From the NCBI GenBank assembly GCA_030765525.1, contig JAVCCK010000034.1:124001-188000 (forward strand): DNA of 64,000 bases, given 5' to 3'. Source of the stretch: Candidatus Lernaella stagnicola (GTDB taxonomy: Bacteria > Lernaellota > Lernaellaia > Lernaellales > Lernaellaceae). Positions within the stretch are counted from its first letter, which is position 1, and each line of letters opens with the position of its first letter. Position numbers and translations under genes: made by a program. The notes below the pieces were generated by a model, which was given only the letters and a program-made list of their open reading frames with translations, was not told where the DNA came from and did no database searches. Below, piece by piece: positions 38,814 to 46,938 of the stretch.

Positions 38814-39305
38814 ATGGCGAAAAATCGCATGCGGATTTTTATATACACGGATCTGATGCACGAGTTGCAGAAGCTTTCCAAGGTCGAAGAGAATCACGCC
38901 CTTGGGCAAGCGGGCAGTACGCCGCTTTACGTGATGATGAATATGACCCGGCCCAGCAATGACGTTTTCGACTTGGGGCTCGATGACGACGCGCAAGATT
39001 TCATCAACGCGCAGGAACTCGAAGAGTTGTTTTCCGATGAAGACGGCGAACTGATCGAGGAACTCGAAAACCATCCGGACCTCTTTCGCGCCATCCCCTT
39101 CGAATTGGAGGACGGCTCGGAGGCCTTGGCGTACGATTTCGTCCGGCGCAGCCTCTATACGATGCACCGCATCCAGGACGAGAGCGATTGGGATTTGGCG
39201 ATGCGCACGTACGATCCGACATGGGTCATCGGACCGTCCATTCCGCAAACCATCCGGAAACAGCCGGCGTCGTTGATTCGACCGCTTCGCCGGCGCCGCC
39301 GGTAG
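38814..39305 (+). CDS. Conserved-looking protein of unknown function
   Basis: 163 residues, cytoplasmic by appearance (no signal or membrane segment). The N-terminal third contains MRIFIYTDLMHELQKLSKV, the middle is strongly acidic (about 60-95, many Asp/Glu), and the C-terminus ends in an Arg cluster (RPLRRRRR). A GGGAG site precedes the ATG. I do not recognise a family. It follows yggS after 72 bp and could be a lineage-specific gene. Confidence 0.6.
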   Translation: MAKNRMRIFIYTDLMHELQKLSKVEENHALGQAGSTPLYVMMNMTRPSNDVFDLGLDDDAQDFINAQELEELFSDEDGELIEELENHPDLFRAIPFELEDGSEALAYDFVRRSLYTMHRIQDESDWDLAMRTYDPTWVIGPSIPQTIRKQPASLIRPLRRRRR

Positions 39306-39333
39306 TCTTTTCTCTTTTCCTTAAATCAAGCAG

Positions 39334-40197
39334 CTAGAGCAGGCGAAGCATTTCCCCGAACGTTTGGGAGAACATCTCGGCGGCGGCCGTGGCGGCGTCC
39401 AGTACCTCGTGGTGCGTGGGATTCTCCTCGCCGGTGCCGTCATTGGCTACGTTCGTGATGCAGGCCAACGCGACGACTTGCAGGCCGGCGTAGCGGGCGA
39501 AAATCGCTTCGGGCACGGTGCTCATGCAGGCAATGTCGCCGCCGATGACGCGGGTCATGCGTACTTCGGCCGGAGATTCGTAGTTGGGGCCGGCAAACGC
39601 GGTCAGCACGCCTTGGTGCAGGCGGCCGCCGCGCTCGGCCACGTGCGCCCGTAACTCGTCGAAAAAGTCGGTGCGGTACAGATCGGTCAACGACACGAAG
39701 GGCGAGACCTCCGGATCGAGAAACGCGTTGCCCTGGTATTCGCGAATCATTTCGAACAGAGGGTTGGTGCCCATGAGATTAATGTGGTCGCGGACCAGCA
39801 CGATGTCGCCCGCGCGGTAATCGGGATTGATGCCGCCGACGGCGGTCGTCAGGCAGATCGTGTGGGCGCCGAGACCGGCCGCGACTTGCACGGGCAACGT
39901 GAGTTTTGCGCCGGAAGCGCCCTCGTAAAAATGGAAGCGGCCGACGAATACGCCGACCTGGATTTCATCCAGCGAGCCCACGACCAGCTTGCCCGGGTGG
40001 CCGGGAATGCTCGGGGCCGGGTAGCCTTCGATTTGGTCGTAGGGGATTTGTTTGCGGACATGCAGTTGGTCGACGATGCCCGAGAGCCCGCTGCCGCTGA
40101 CGGCGACGACATCGAGTTGCTCGACGCCGTGACGCTTGAGACTGGCGATGATGCGGTCACGGTCCGGATGGCGGAGAGGGAAGTTCTTACAAGGCAT
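39334..40197 (-). CDS. Purine nucleoside phosphorylase (trimeric type)
   Basis: 287 residues. It cleaves inosine/guanosine with phosphate to purine base and ribose-1-phosphate. Motifs of the low-mass trimeric class are visible: SGSGLSGI near the N-terminus, GRFHFYEG, TTAVGGINPDY, FAGPNYESPAEVRM (base/ribose site) and a CITNVANDG segment. The start lies 9 bp after the PilF-like stop, so the two genes form an operon. MTA phosphorylase nearby (45908-46768) belongs to the same superfamily. Confidence 0.93.
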   Translation of the reverse strand: MPCKNFPLRHPDRDRIIASLKRHGVEQLDVVAVSGSGLSGIVDQLHVRKQIPYDQIEGYPAPSIPGHPGKLVVGSLDEIQVGVFVGRFHFYEGASGAKLTLPVQVAAGLGAHTICLTTAVGGINPDYRAGDIVLVRDHINLMGTNPLFEMIREYQGNAFLDPEVSPFVSLTDLYRTDFFDELRAHVAERGGRLHQGVLTAFAGPNYESPAEVRMTRVIGGDIACMSTVPEAIFARYAGLQVVALACITNVANDGTGEENPTHHEVLDAATAAAEMFSQTFGEMLRLL

Positions 40198-40206
40198 TCG
40201 CAGTTC

Positions 40207-40968
40207 CTACTCGCAGAGCATCTTGTACTCATCGGCGCGGGCGCCGAATTCTCCGTAAGGATCCATTTGCTTGATACGCTTGAGCAGGTCGAGCCCGCGT
40301 TTTTTATCGCCTTGCTTGCACACGACCATGGCCAGGTCGAGCATGGCTTCGGGAAACACGGGTCTGATTTCCAAACCGCGTTCGAGAATTTCCCGCGCGT
40401 CGTCGTAACGCTCCAAGGCGATGTAGACCTTGGCGAGGTTGTCGTAGGCGGTGAAGTACAGGCGGTCGTGGTCGATACATTCCTTGAGAAACTTCTCCGC
40501 TTCGAGGTAATCGCGCCTTTTGAAGTAGGCATACCCCAGGGCGTTGAGGGATTGGGCCCGGTTGCGGTAGAGGTCATTTTCCAGCGCGCTGTGGAACTCC
40601 TTGATGGCTATCTCGTAGCGGCCTTGAGTCAAGTAAAGGTGGCCGAGGTTGTGATGGGAGTCGGAGTGGTCGGGTTGCAGTTCAATCGCCTTCTTGAAGT
40701 TGCTGACCGCCTTGCCGTATTTCTCTTTGGAATAATAGACGATGCCCAGCGCGTGGTAGATTTCGGGATCGTTGGGATTGTAGGTCAGGGCCGTCTGGAG
40801 ATCGCCGAGGGCGCTTGTGGGGTCGCCGTGGTACATGGAGGCGACGGCCATTTCGTAATAGCCTTGTGCTTTGCGGGCATCATCTTCGCCGACGCGTTTT
40901 TTACCGCAGGAGGCCGCGATCATCGAGAACGCCACAAGCACAATAACCAGATTTCGAACTAGTCGCAT
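40207..40968 (-). CDS. PilF/PilW-like TPR lipoprotein
   Basis: 253 residues from the ATG that gives a lipoprotein signal ending ASC (Cys22). The rest is six or so TPR repeats (ALGIVYYSKEKYGKAV, NLGHLYLTQGRYEIA, ALGYAYFKRRDYLEAEKFL, etc.). This is the size and layout of PilF/PilW, the lipoprotein that assembles the type IV pilus secretin. Other pilus genes are not in this window, so the specific role is inferred. It leads an operon with the purine nucleoside phosphorylase gene. Confidence 0.75.
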   Translation of the reverse strand: MRLVRNLVIVLVAFSMIAASCGKKRVGEDDARKAQGYYEMAVASMYHGDPTSALGDLQTALTYNPNDPEIYHALGIVYYSKEKYGKAVSNFKKAIELQPDHSDSHHNLGHLYLTQGRYEIAIKEFHSALENDLYRNRAQSLNALGYAYFKRRDYLEAEKFLKECIDHDRLYFTAYDNLAKVYIALERYDDAREILERGLEIRPVFPEAMLDLAMVVCKQGDKKRGLDLLKRIKQMDPYGEFGARADEYKMLCE

Positions 40969-40980
40969 ATTTTTTGCCTC

Positions 40981-40994
40981 GGCCGAATTCGGCC
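40981..40994. repeat. Perfect 14-bp palindrome at the predicted start site of the PilF-like gene
   Basis: GGCCGAATTCGGCC is a perfect palindrome lying immediately downstream of the candidate -10 box at 40998-41003 and upstream of the ATG at 40968. Its position over the expected transcription start makes it a possible operator. Chance or a hairpin role is also possible. Confidence 0.45.
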
Positions 40995-40997
40995 AAA

Positions 40998-41026
40998 CTG
41001 TTAGCACCGAGCCATGATGGTGTCAA
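40998..41026 (-). promoter_or_regulatory. Candidate sigma70-type promoter for the PilF-like/PNP operon
   Basis: On the minus strand a perfect TTGACA (41026-41021), a 17-nt spacer and TAACAG (3 of 6 matches, 41003-40998) lie upstream of the ATG at 40968. The strong -35 and ideal spacing support it; the -10 is weak. Confidence 0.5.
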
Positions 41027-41148
41027 TATAAAGGCTTATGAGCTTAGGGAAAAGCGGGCAAGGCGAGATAACGAGCCGCTTGGCAGGGGGCCGACATTTG
41101 ATTATAAAACACCAGAGTATTTAACTTCTAACATTTTGGTGGATTTCG

Positions 41149-43473
41149 ATGGCTGAAACAAATGCCGCCCGTCCGGGGCCGCAGGGGCCTTCGGCGCGAT
41201 CAGTCGTATTGATTGTTTTCGTACTGGCCGCGTGCGCCTTGATGTTCGAACTGATTATCTCGCGCATGTCGGTCTTCTATTTGAACTACGCCAACAGCTT
41301 CTTGGCCATTCCGCTGACGCTGTTCGGGCTGGCGATCGGCAGCCTGCGCGTCCACTTAAGCAAGAAGGCGGTGGAAGAGGTCGACATCACGCGCAACCTC
41401 CTGTGGCTGACGGCGACATCGTTTCTGGCTTTCGCGATTGTGTTCTGGGTGTTCAGCCAGCATTTCACTATCGACTTGCGCACCATCCCCGCGGCGCGGG
41501 CGACCTTGTTCAAGACCCTGGCGTTTGTGCTGATTTTTCTGCCGCCGTTTTACTTTATCGGCAAGATCCTCACGACCCTGTATTCGAACTACCGCGCCAT
41601 GATCGGTCGTTTGTACGGGTTCGACCTGGCCGGGGCGGCGCTGGGCTGTTTTTTGACGCCGATCCTGTTCCATTTTGTCGACCTGCCGTATCTGATTTTC
41701 ATTTGCCTGATGGCGATGGTCGCGGTGACGGCGTTATCGCTGGGGCGTTCGCGTTTGACGCGGGCGGTGCCGTTCGCGGTGCTCTCGTTGTTGTTGCTGC
41801 CGGCGCTGGTGTATTTGGAAGGTCAGTACGACATGCACCAGACGGTGGCATCGCAGAAAAGCCAGGAAGTCACGGAGCTGGCGCACAAGTGGAACGAATT
41901 TTCCCGTGTGTCACTACTGCGGATCAGGGGCCGCGAGAAGAAGGACGGGTGGTTCCGCATCATTCACGACAACGCCGAGAGTAATGTCGGCGTGCGGGCC
42001 TTTCGGCCGGATCGCGAACGGGCGGCGGATCGACGTTCCTACCTGAACCTGCCGTTTCTGCTGAATCGCCGGACCGACGAGATCATGGTCATGTTCGCCG
42101 GTTGCGGCAAGCAGATGGTGCAATTTGATGATGCCGGCGGCGGGGCGAAGCGCATCGTCGGCATCGAGATTAATCCACTCGTGCGGGACTTCGCGCTGGA
42201 GACGCCCGAACTCGAGAGAATGAACCTGCGGGAATTTTTCGCCAAGCCGAACATCCGCCTGCACATTGAGGAAGGGCGGAGTTTTCTCGACAACGACAAG
42301 ACAAGCTACGACGTCATCTACGCCGGCTCGAATGCCGCGACGTTCAAATACAAAACCGGCCACAGTCGTAAGTACTTGGATACCGTGGAGGCGTTCGAGG
42401 GCTACTTGGATCACTTGAAGGACGAGGCGCTGCTCATCTTCGACTGCCAGCCTTCGTTCCATAAGATCGAATCGTTGAAGGAGATTTACCGGCGTCGCGG
42501 TTGGAAGGATTTCAAGAAACACGTGGTGGTCATGACGCGCCGCGGGTACACGGATCACTGCGATGTGCTGGCCTATTCGACGACGCCTTTCAAGCCGGAG
42601 GATGTTAAGAGGATTCGTGAAACCTACACCGATGGCAAGCAGCGCGTTTTGTACGCCCCCTACCGTCCGCGCAACAACCGGGAAGTGCTGGAAGTTGTTA
42701 CACGGCCGGAGACTCCGTCGCTGATGCTGGTCACCGACAATCGACCCTTCCTGCGTACGTTGGACTTCGCGAAATGGTCGCCGTTCCCGGGCATGAAAAG
42801 TTTGAAGAGGCTCAAGTTCTACCGCAGTTGGATCAAGATCACGACGATGTTCGCCGTGCTGCTTGGGCTGGCGGTGATACTCGCGCTGCTGTACGTCCTG
42901 CGCGCGGAAATGCCTCCGGCGGGCATGGTGATCTACCTGCTGATCACCGGCTTCTGCTACATGCTCGTGGAAATTACTTACATCGGAAAGTTGGAACTGT
43001 TCCTCGAAAACCCGCTGTACAGCATGTCGCTGCTGCTGTCGATTTTCCTCCTGACCAACGCCGTGGGCAGCATGCTCTACAAACGCTTCCAAGCCCGGCT
43101 CAACATGACTTGGATACCCCTTGTGGTCGGGGCGACGGTCCTGGTGTCGCTGTACTTGATACACCTGATGACCGCCTTCCGTCTCGGGCTGCCGCTGCCG
43201 TTGAAAATCTTGATGACCATCATCATCGTCGCGCCGACCGGCGTGTGCCTCGGCCTCTTTTATCCCTTCGTCGTGACGTGGCTGCACGAAAACGGCCGCG
43301 AAAAGACCGTGCCGATCACCTACGGAATCAGCACGCTGTCGTCAGTTGCCGGGGCCACCTACACGATGACGATGATTATCAACTGGGGATACAACAACAT
43401 GATTTACCAGGCGGCCGTCGGCTACGCGGTGCTGACCGCGTTTATGTTCGTGTACCACCGCGTGCGTCGCTAA
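41149..43473 (+). CDS. Membrane-embedded spermidine-synthase-like protein, paralogue 1
   Basis: 774 residues. About six membrane helices (20-230), a cytosolic SAM-methyltransferase/spermidine-synthase-like domain (about 245-545), and another about six helices (560-770). The SAM-binding loop reads FAGCGKQM (from F316) followed by VGIEINPLV, not GGGDGG, and the usual catalytic Asp pair after YDVI is replaced (YAGSNAAT). Aminopropyl transfer is therefore unlikely; SAM or a related nucleotide may still bind. It has a tandem paralogue 87 bp downstream. Substrate unknown, possibly a lipid or membrane metabolite. Confidence 0.8.
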   Translation: MAETNAARPGPQGPSARSVVLIVFVLAACALMFELIISRMSVFYLNYANSFLAIPLTLFGLAIGSLRVHLSKKAVEEVDITRNLLWLTATSFLAFAIVFWVFSQHFTIDLRTIPAARATLFKTLAFVLIFLPPFYFIGKILTTLYSNYRAMIGRLYGFDLAGAALGCFLTPILFHFVDLPYLIFICLMAMVAVTALSLGRSRLTRAVPFAVLSLLLLPALVYLEGQYDMHQTVASQKSQEVTELAHKWNEFSRVSLLRIRGREKKDGWFRIIHDNAESNVGVRAFRPDRERAADRRSYLNLPFLLNRRTDEIMVMFAGCGKQMVQFDDAGGGAKRIVGIEINPLVRDFALETPELERMNLREFFAKPNIRLHIEEGRSFLDNDKTSYDVIYAGSNAATFKYKTGHSRKYLDTVEAFEGYLDHLKDEALLIFDCQPSFHKIESLKEIYRRRGWKDFKKHVVVMTRRGYTDHCDVLAYSTTPFKPEDVKRIRETYTDGKQRVLYAPYRPRNNREVLEVVTRPETPSLMLVTDNRPFLRTLDFAKWSPFPGMKSLKRLKFYRSWIKITTMFAVLLGLAVILALLYVLRAEMPPAGMVIYLLITGFCYMLVEITYIGKLELFLENPLYSMSLLLSIFLLTNAVGSMLYKRFQARLNMTWIPLVVGATVLVSLYLIHLMTAFRLGLPLPLKILMTIIIVAPTGVCLGLFYPFVVTWLHENGREKTVPITYGISTLSSVAGATYTMTMIINWGYNNMIYQAAVGYAVLTAFMFVYHRVRR

Positions 43474-43560
43474 CCGGGGCTTGGCAAACCGCAACAAGGT
43501 CGTTACAAGCGGGAAACGCCGTCGCCATTCGCCGCGCCGGTGTCGGACGAAGGAATCTGC

Positions 43561-45861
43561 ATGAGCGACGTCACGGGGCCGAAACTCAGCAAGCGCACGA
43601 TGATGATCGTGTTCGTGTTGGCGTTCTGCACGCTGATGTTCGAGTTGATCCTCTCGCGCATGTCGGTGTTCTACCTCAACGGGGCGAACAGTTTCATCGC
43701 CATCCCCCTGACGTTGTTTGGATTGGCCGTCGGTAGCCTGCGCGTTCACTTAAGCAAGAAGTCGGTCGACGAACTCGACATCCCGAGCAATCTCGTGTGG
43801 ATGACGATGGCTTCCTTCTTCACCTACGCGATCAGTTTCCTGCTGTTCAGCCAGCTCTTTCCGATCACGCACGTACACGACCCATCCAGCCCGCTGCTGA
43901 TCGGCAAAACCGCGGCCTTTGTCCTCGTCTTTTTGCCGCCCTTCTACTTTGCCGGGAAAATCCTCACGGCCCTCTACGCGCGTTTTCGGCATGCCATCGG
44001 ACGCTTGTACGGAATGGATTTGATCGGCGCGTCGCTGGGCTGTTTCGCCACGCCGGTGCTTTTTCACTTCATCGATTTGCCGTACATCATTTTCATTTGC
44101 CTGCTGGCCATGACGGCGGTCGCGGCGATCTCCCTCGGGCGAGCACGGCTGAAGTTGATCATCCCGTTCGTGGCTCTCTCGTTTGTGATGCTGCCGGTAT
44201 TGGTGTTCTTGGAAGGCCGGTACGATTTCAGCAAAATTCAGAAGCACGCCCAATTCGGCGCGATCACCGAGATCGCCCACGGCTGGAACGAGTACTCCCG
44301 CGTGTCGCTGCTGCGCATTACGCCGCGCCAGGAAGAACAGAACCCAACCTACAAGATCGTGCACAACAACGCCGAGAGCAACGTGTGGGTCGGCGCGTAC
44401 GGCTCGCTGGACGGCCTGCCGGAGGCGATTCCCCCGCGGGCACGCCGTCGCGTTCCCTTCCTGTTGGGACGGCCCGTCGACCGGGTCATGGTCATGTTCG
44501 CCGGCAGCGGCAAGCAGATGATCGAATTCGACGCCTTGGGCGGCGGGCGGGAATATCTCGTCGGGGTCGAAATCAATCCGTTGGTGATGGAACTGGCGAC
44601 CCAGACCAAAGAAATCGCGCACTACCGCATGCAGGATTTCTACGATCTGCCGCATGTGGAGATGCACGCCGCCGAGGGGCGGGCGTTCCTGGATAACGAC
44701 GACCGAATCTACGACGTCATCTTTGCGGCGTCCGATGCGGCTACCACCAAATACAAAACCGGGCACAGCCGGAAGTACCTGGACACGAAAGAGGCGTTGG
44801 AAAGTTACATCGATCACCTCGCGCCGGGCGGCTTGCTGATGTTTAGCTGCCAGCCGGCGTACCACAGGATCGAGGCGCTCAAGGCCATTTTTGCCGAGCG
44901 AAAACTTGAACGGCTTGACCGACACGTCGTCATCAGCGGACACGGCTTGGACTCCTGCACCCACCTGTACTTCTCCAAACGTCCCTTTCACCGCTCGGAG
45001 GTCGCCAAGTTCGCCGAGTTGTACGCGAAGGAGCTGAACTTTGCGCCGGGGTGGGATGGCAACAAAGAACTTCACACCAGAGTGCTGAAAGAACGAGTAT
45101 CGCCGCTGCAGCGCTTGGTTACCGACGACCGCCCGTTCATCCGACCGATCGATTTCGAAAACTACCAACTCTTCGCCTCTAAGCGGGAACTGGCCAACCA
45201 CCGCTACTACGGCAGTTGGATCAAAATCACAACGATGTTGCTGCTTGGCGTTCTCGTACTGGGCATCATCGGCGCCTTGTACATCAAGCGGGTGAACATG
45301 CCGCCTTCGGGCATGATGATCTACCTGATCGTTACGGGCTTCTGCTACATGCTCGTCGAGATCGCCTACATGGCGCGGCTGGAACTGTTCCTGGAAAACC
45401 CGCTGTACAGCATGGCGTTGCTCTTGACGATTTTCCTTTTGACCAACGCGATCGGCAGCCTGCTTTACAACCGCTATCAGCGGCGGCTGCCGATGACCTT
45501 CGTGCCGCTGGTCGCGGCCGTCGTGGTGTCGGCGACGATCTTCCTTCTCAAGGCGTTGATCGTCTCGCGCCTGGACATGCCCCTGCCGCTGAAGCTGCTG
45601 CTGGCGGTGGCGGTGGTTTCGCCGACCGGCGTCGTGCTCGGCTTCTTCTACCCCTACGTGGTGACGTGGCTGCATCGACACGACCGCGCCGACGCCGTGC
45701 CCGTAACGTATGCGCTCAGCACGCTCTCGTCGGTGGCCGGGGCGACCTACGCGATGACGATGATCATCAACTGGGGCTACACAAACATCATGTGGCAGGC
45801 GGTGGCCGGCTATGTGCTGCTTGCGGCGGTGATGCTGGTGTATAAGCGGGGCGTAAAATAA
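43561..45861 (+). CDS. Membrane-embedded spermidine-synthase-like protein, paralogue 2
   Basis: 766 residues from the ATG at 43561 (AAGGA site). A GTG 7 codons earlier is a weaker start. Same three-part layout as the previous protein, with a long run of identical segments (FELI.SRMSVFYLN.ANSF, GSLRVHLSKK, KYKTGHSRKYLDT). The SAM loop is FAGSGKQM (from F313) and the motif after YDVI is FAASDAAT, so one acidic residue is present but the usual pair is not. Clearly a tandem duplicate; both copies look intact, so both are probably used. Confidence 0.8.
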   Translation: MSDVTGPKLSKRTMMIVFVLAFCTLMFELILSRMSVFYLNGANSFIAIPLTLFGLAVGSLRVHLSKKSVDELDIPSNLVWMTMASFFTYAISFLLFSQLFPITHVHDPSSPLLIGKTAAFVLVFLPPFYFAGKILTALYARFRHAIGRLYGMDLIGASLGCFATPVLFHFIDLPYIIFICLLAMTAVAAISLGRARLKLIIPFVALSFVMLPVLVFLEGRYDFSKIQKHAQFGAITEIAHGWNEYSRVSLLRITPRQEEQNPTYKIVHNNAESNVWVGAYGSLDGLPEAIPPRARRRVPFLLGRPVDRVMVMFAGSGKQMIEFDALGGGREYLVGVEINPLVMELATQTKEIAHYRMQDFYDLPHVEMHAAEGRAFLDNDDRIYDVIFAASDAATTKYKTGHSRKYLDTKEALESYIDHLAPGGLLMFSCQPAYHRIEALKAIFAERKLERLDRHVVISGHGLDSCTHLYFSKRPFHRSEVAKFAELYAKELNFAPGWDGNKELHTRVLKERVSPLQRLVTDDRPFIRPIDFENYQLFASKRELANHRYYGSWIKITTMLLLGVLVLGIIGALYIKRVNMPPSGMMIYLIVTGFCYMLVEIAYMARLELFLENPLYSMALLLTIFLLTNAIGSLLYNRYQRRLPMTFVPLVAAVVVSATIFLLKALIVSRLDMPLPLKLLLAVAVVSPTGVVLGFFYPYVVTWLHRHDRADAVPVTYALSTLSSVAGATYAMTMIINWGYTNIMWQAVAGYVLLAAVMLVYKRGVK

Positions 45862-45888
45862 AAAAGCCGCGCCCGTTAAAGGCGCGGC
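45860..45888 (-). terminator. Intrinsic terminator of mtnP
   Basis: On the minus strand an 8-bp GC stem GCCGCGCC/GGCGCGGC with a 7-nt loop is followed by TTTTTT. It lies 20 bp beyond the mtnP stop. On the plus strand there is no T-run, so it does not act as a normal intrinsic terminator for the spermidine-synthase-like gene. Confidence 0.8.
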
Positions 45889-45907
45889 CGTTCGCTTTCC
45901 TACTCTC

Positions 45908-46768
45908 TTACTTCAAATAGCGGCCGATGATCGGCGCGAGGTTCTGCTTCGTCTGCTCGGGCACGTTGGCGAAATCGGTGACGATCGCCACGGCCAGCGC
46001 GTTCTGGATGTCGGTGTCGTAATCCATCGTGATCGTCGGGATGACGTGGCGCAGGATATCCTTCGCCTTCTGGATGTTGTCCTTCATCACTTCCAGCACC
46101 GCGGTGGCGTCGACCGATTCGTCGTGGCTCTTCCAGCAGTCGTAGTCGGTGACCAGCGCCAGCGTCGCGTAGGGAATCTCCGCCTCGCGGGCCAGCCGGG
46201 CCTCGGTGTAATTGGTCATGCCGATGACATGGAAGCCCTGCGCCCGGTAGAACTCGCTCTCGGCGCGAGTGGAAAACTGCGGGCCTTCCATGTTCACGTA
46301 GGTGCCGCTCGGGTGCATGTCGTAGCCCAGTTCCACGCCGGTGTCGTAGAGCAGCTTGGCCAGGTCCGACGCAATGGGGTCGGCAAACGCCACGTGCGCC
46401 ACGATGCCCTCGCCGAAGAAAGTATCGGCCCGGTGGCGGGTGCGGTCGAACATCTGGTCGATGACGCAGATGTCGCCGGGCTTGAACTGCTCCTGCAGGC
46501 TGCCGGTGGCCGTGACGGTCACGATGTGCGTTACGCCCAGCTTTTTCAGCGCCCAGATGTTGGCCTTGTAGGGCACTTCGGTGGGCAGGTAGATGTGGCT
46601 GCGGGCGTGCCGCGGCACAAAGACGACATCGGTGCCGTCCAAGGTGCCGGTGAAGAAGGTGTCGGAAGGATCGCCGTAGGGCGTTTCGACTTTCACTTCG
46701 CCCTTGTTCTCGATGCCTTCCAGGTCGTACAGGCCGCTGCCGCCGATAACGCCGATTTTTACACTCAT
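45908..46768 (-). CDS. mtnP: S-methyl-5'-thioadenosine phosphorylase
   Basis: 286 residues with a GGAAG site. It splits MTA (a by-product of polyamine and other SAM-derived reactions) into adenine and methylthioribose-1-phosphate. GVIGGSGLYDL, TATGSLQEQFKPGD, the VNMEGPQFSTRAES signature, GMTNYTEARLAREAEI and TDYDCWK match MTAP rather than purine nucleoside phosphorylase. Its position next to two spermidine-synthase-like genes would fit MTA salvage, but those proteins lack catalytic residues, so the link is tentative. Confidence 0.93.
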   Translation of the reverse strand: MSVKIGVIGGSGLYDLEGIENKGEVKVETPYGDPSDTFFTGTLDGTDVVFVPRHARSHIYLPTEVPYKANIWALKKLGVTHIVTVTATGSLQEQFKPGDICVIDQMFDRTRHRADTFFGEGIVAHVAFADPIASDLAKLLYDTGVELGYDMHPSGTYVNMEGPQFSTRAESEFYRAQGFHVIGMTNYTEARLAREAEIPYATLALVTDYDCWKSHDESVDATAVLEVMKDNIQKAKDILRHVIPTITMDYDTDIQNALAVAIVTDFANVPEQTKQNLAPIIGRYLK

Positions 46769-46823
46769 GGTTGCTTCCTTTCTTTATTTATAAATCGTTT
46801 CGACGCTTTCCCTGCTCCTTTGG

Positions 46824-46869
46824 TAAGGAATGCGCAAAATAAGCGTTTGCGTTTAGTAACGCATTCTTA
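46824..46869. repeat. Inverted repeat upstream of the TIR-like gene
   Basis: TAAGGAATGCG (46824-46834) and CGCATTCTTA (46860-46869) are complementary apart from one extra G, across about 25 nt. The inner bases also have partial symmetry. It sits in the 170-bp gap between divergent mtnP and the TIR-like gene, and could be an operator, a hairpin or a trace of the insertion that brought in the TIR-like gene. Confidence 0.45.
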
Positions 46870-46881
46870 CTTGAAAATAAA

Positions 46882-46910
46882 TTGAATAGGAAGGGTGATT
46901 GCGTTATAAG
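46882..46910 (+). promoter_or_regulatory. Candidate promoter of the TIR-like gene
   Basis: TTGAAT (4 of 6, 46882-46887), an ideal 17-nt spacer and TATAAG (5 of 6, 46905-46910) lie just upstream of the ATG at 46939. It is one of the best sigma70-like matches in the window, consistent with the gene bringing its own promoter. Confidence 0.6.
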
Positions 46911-46938
46911 CATCTGTTGTATTGATAATGAGGGCCAT

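Noticed and set aside
43750-45681. 643-codon minus-strand frame across the second spermidine-synthase-like gene
   Set aside because: The paralogue upstream has a similar antisense frame, as expected from shared codon bias; the sense strand has membrane helices and conserved motifs.
41149-45861. The tandem pair as true spermidine synthases (speE)
   Set aside because: The donor-binding GGGDGG and catalytic Asp positions are not conserved, so a speE symbol would be misleading.
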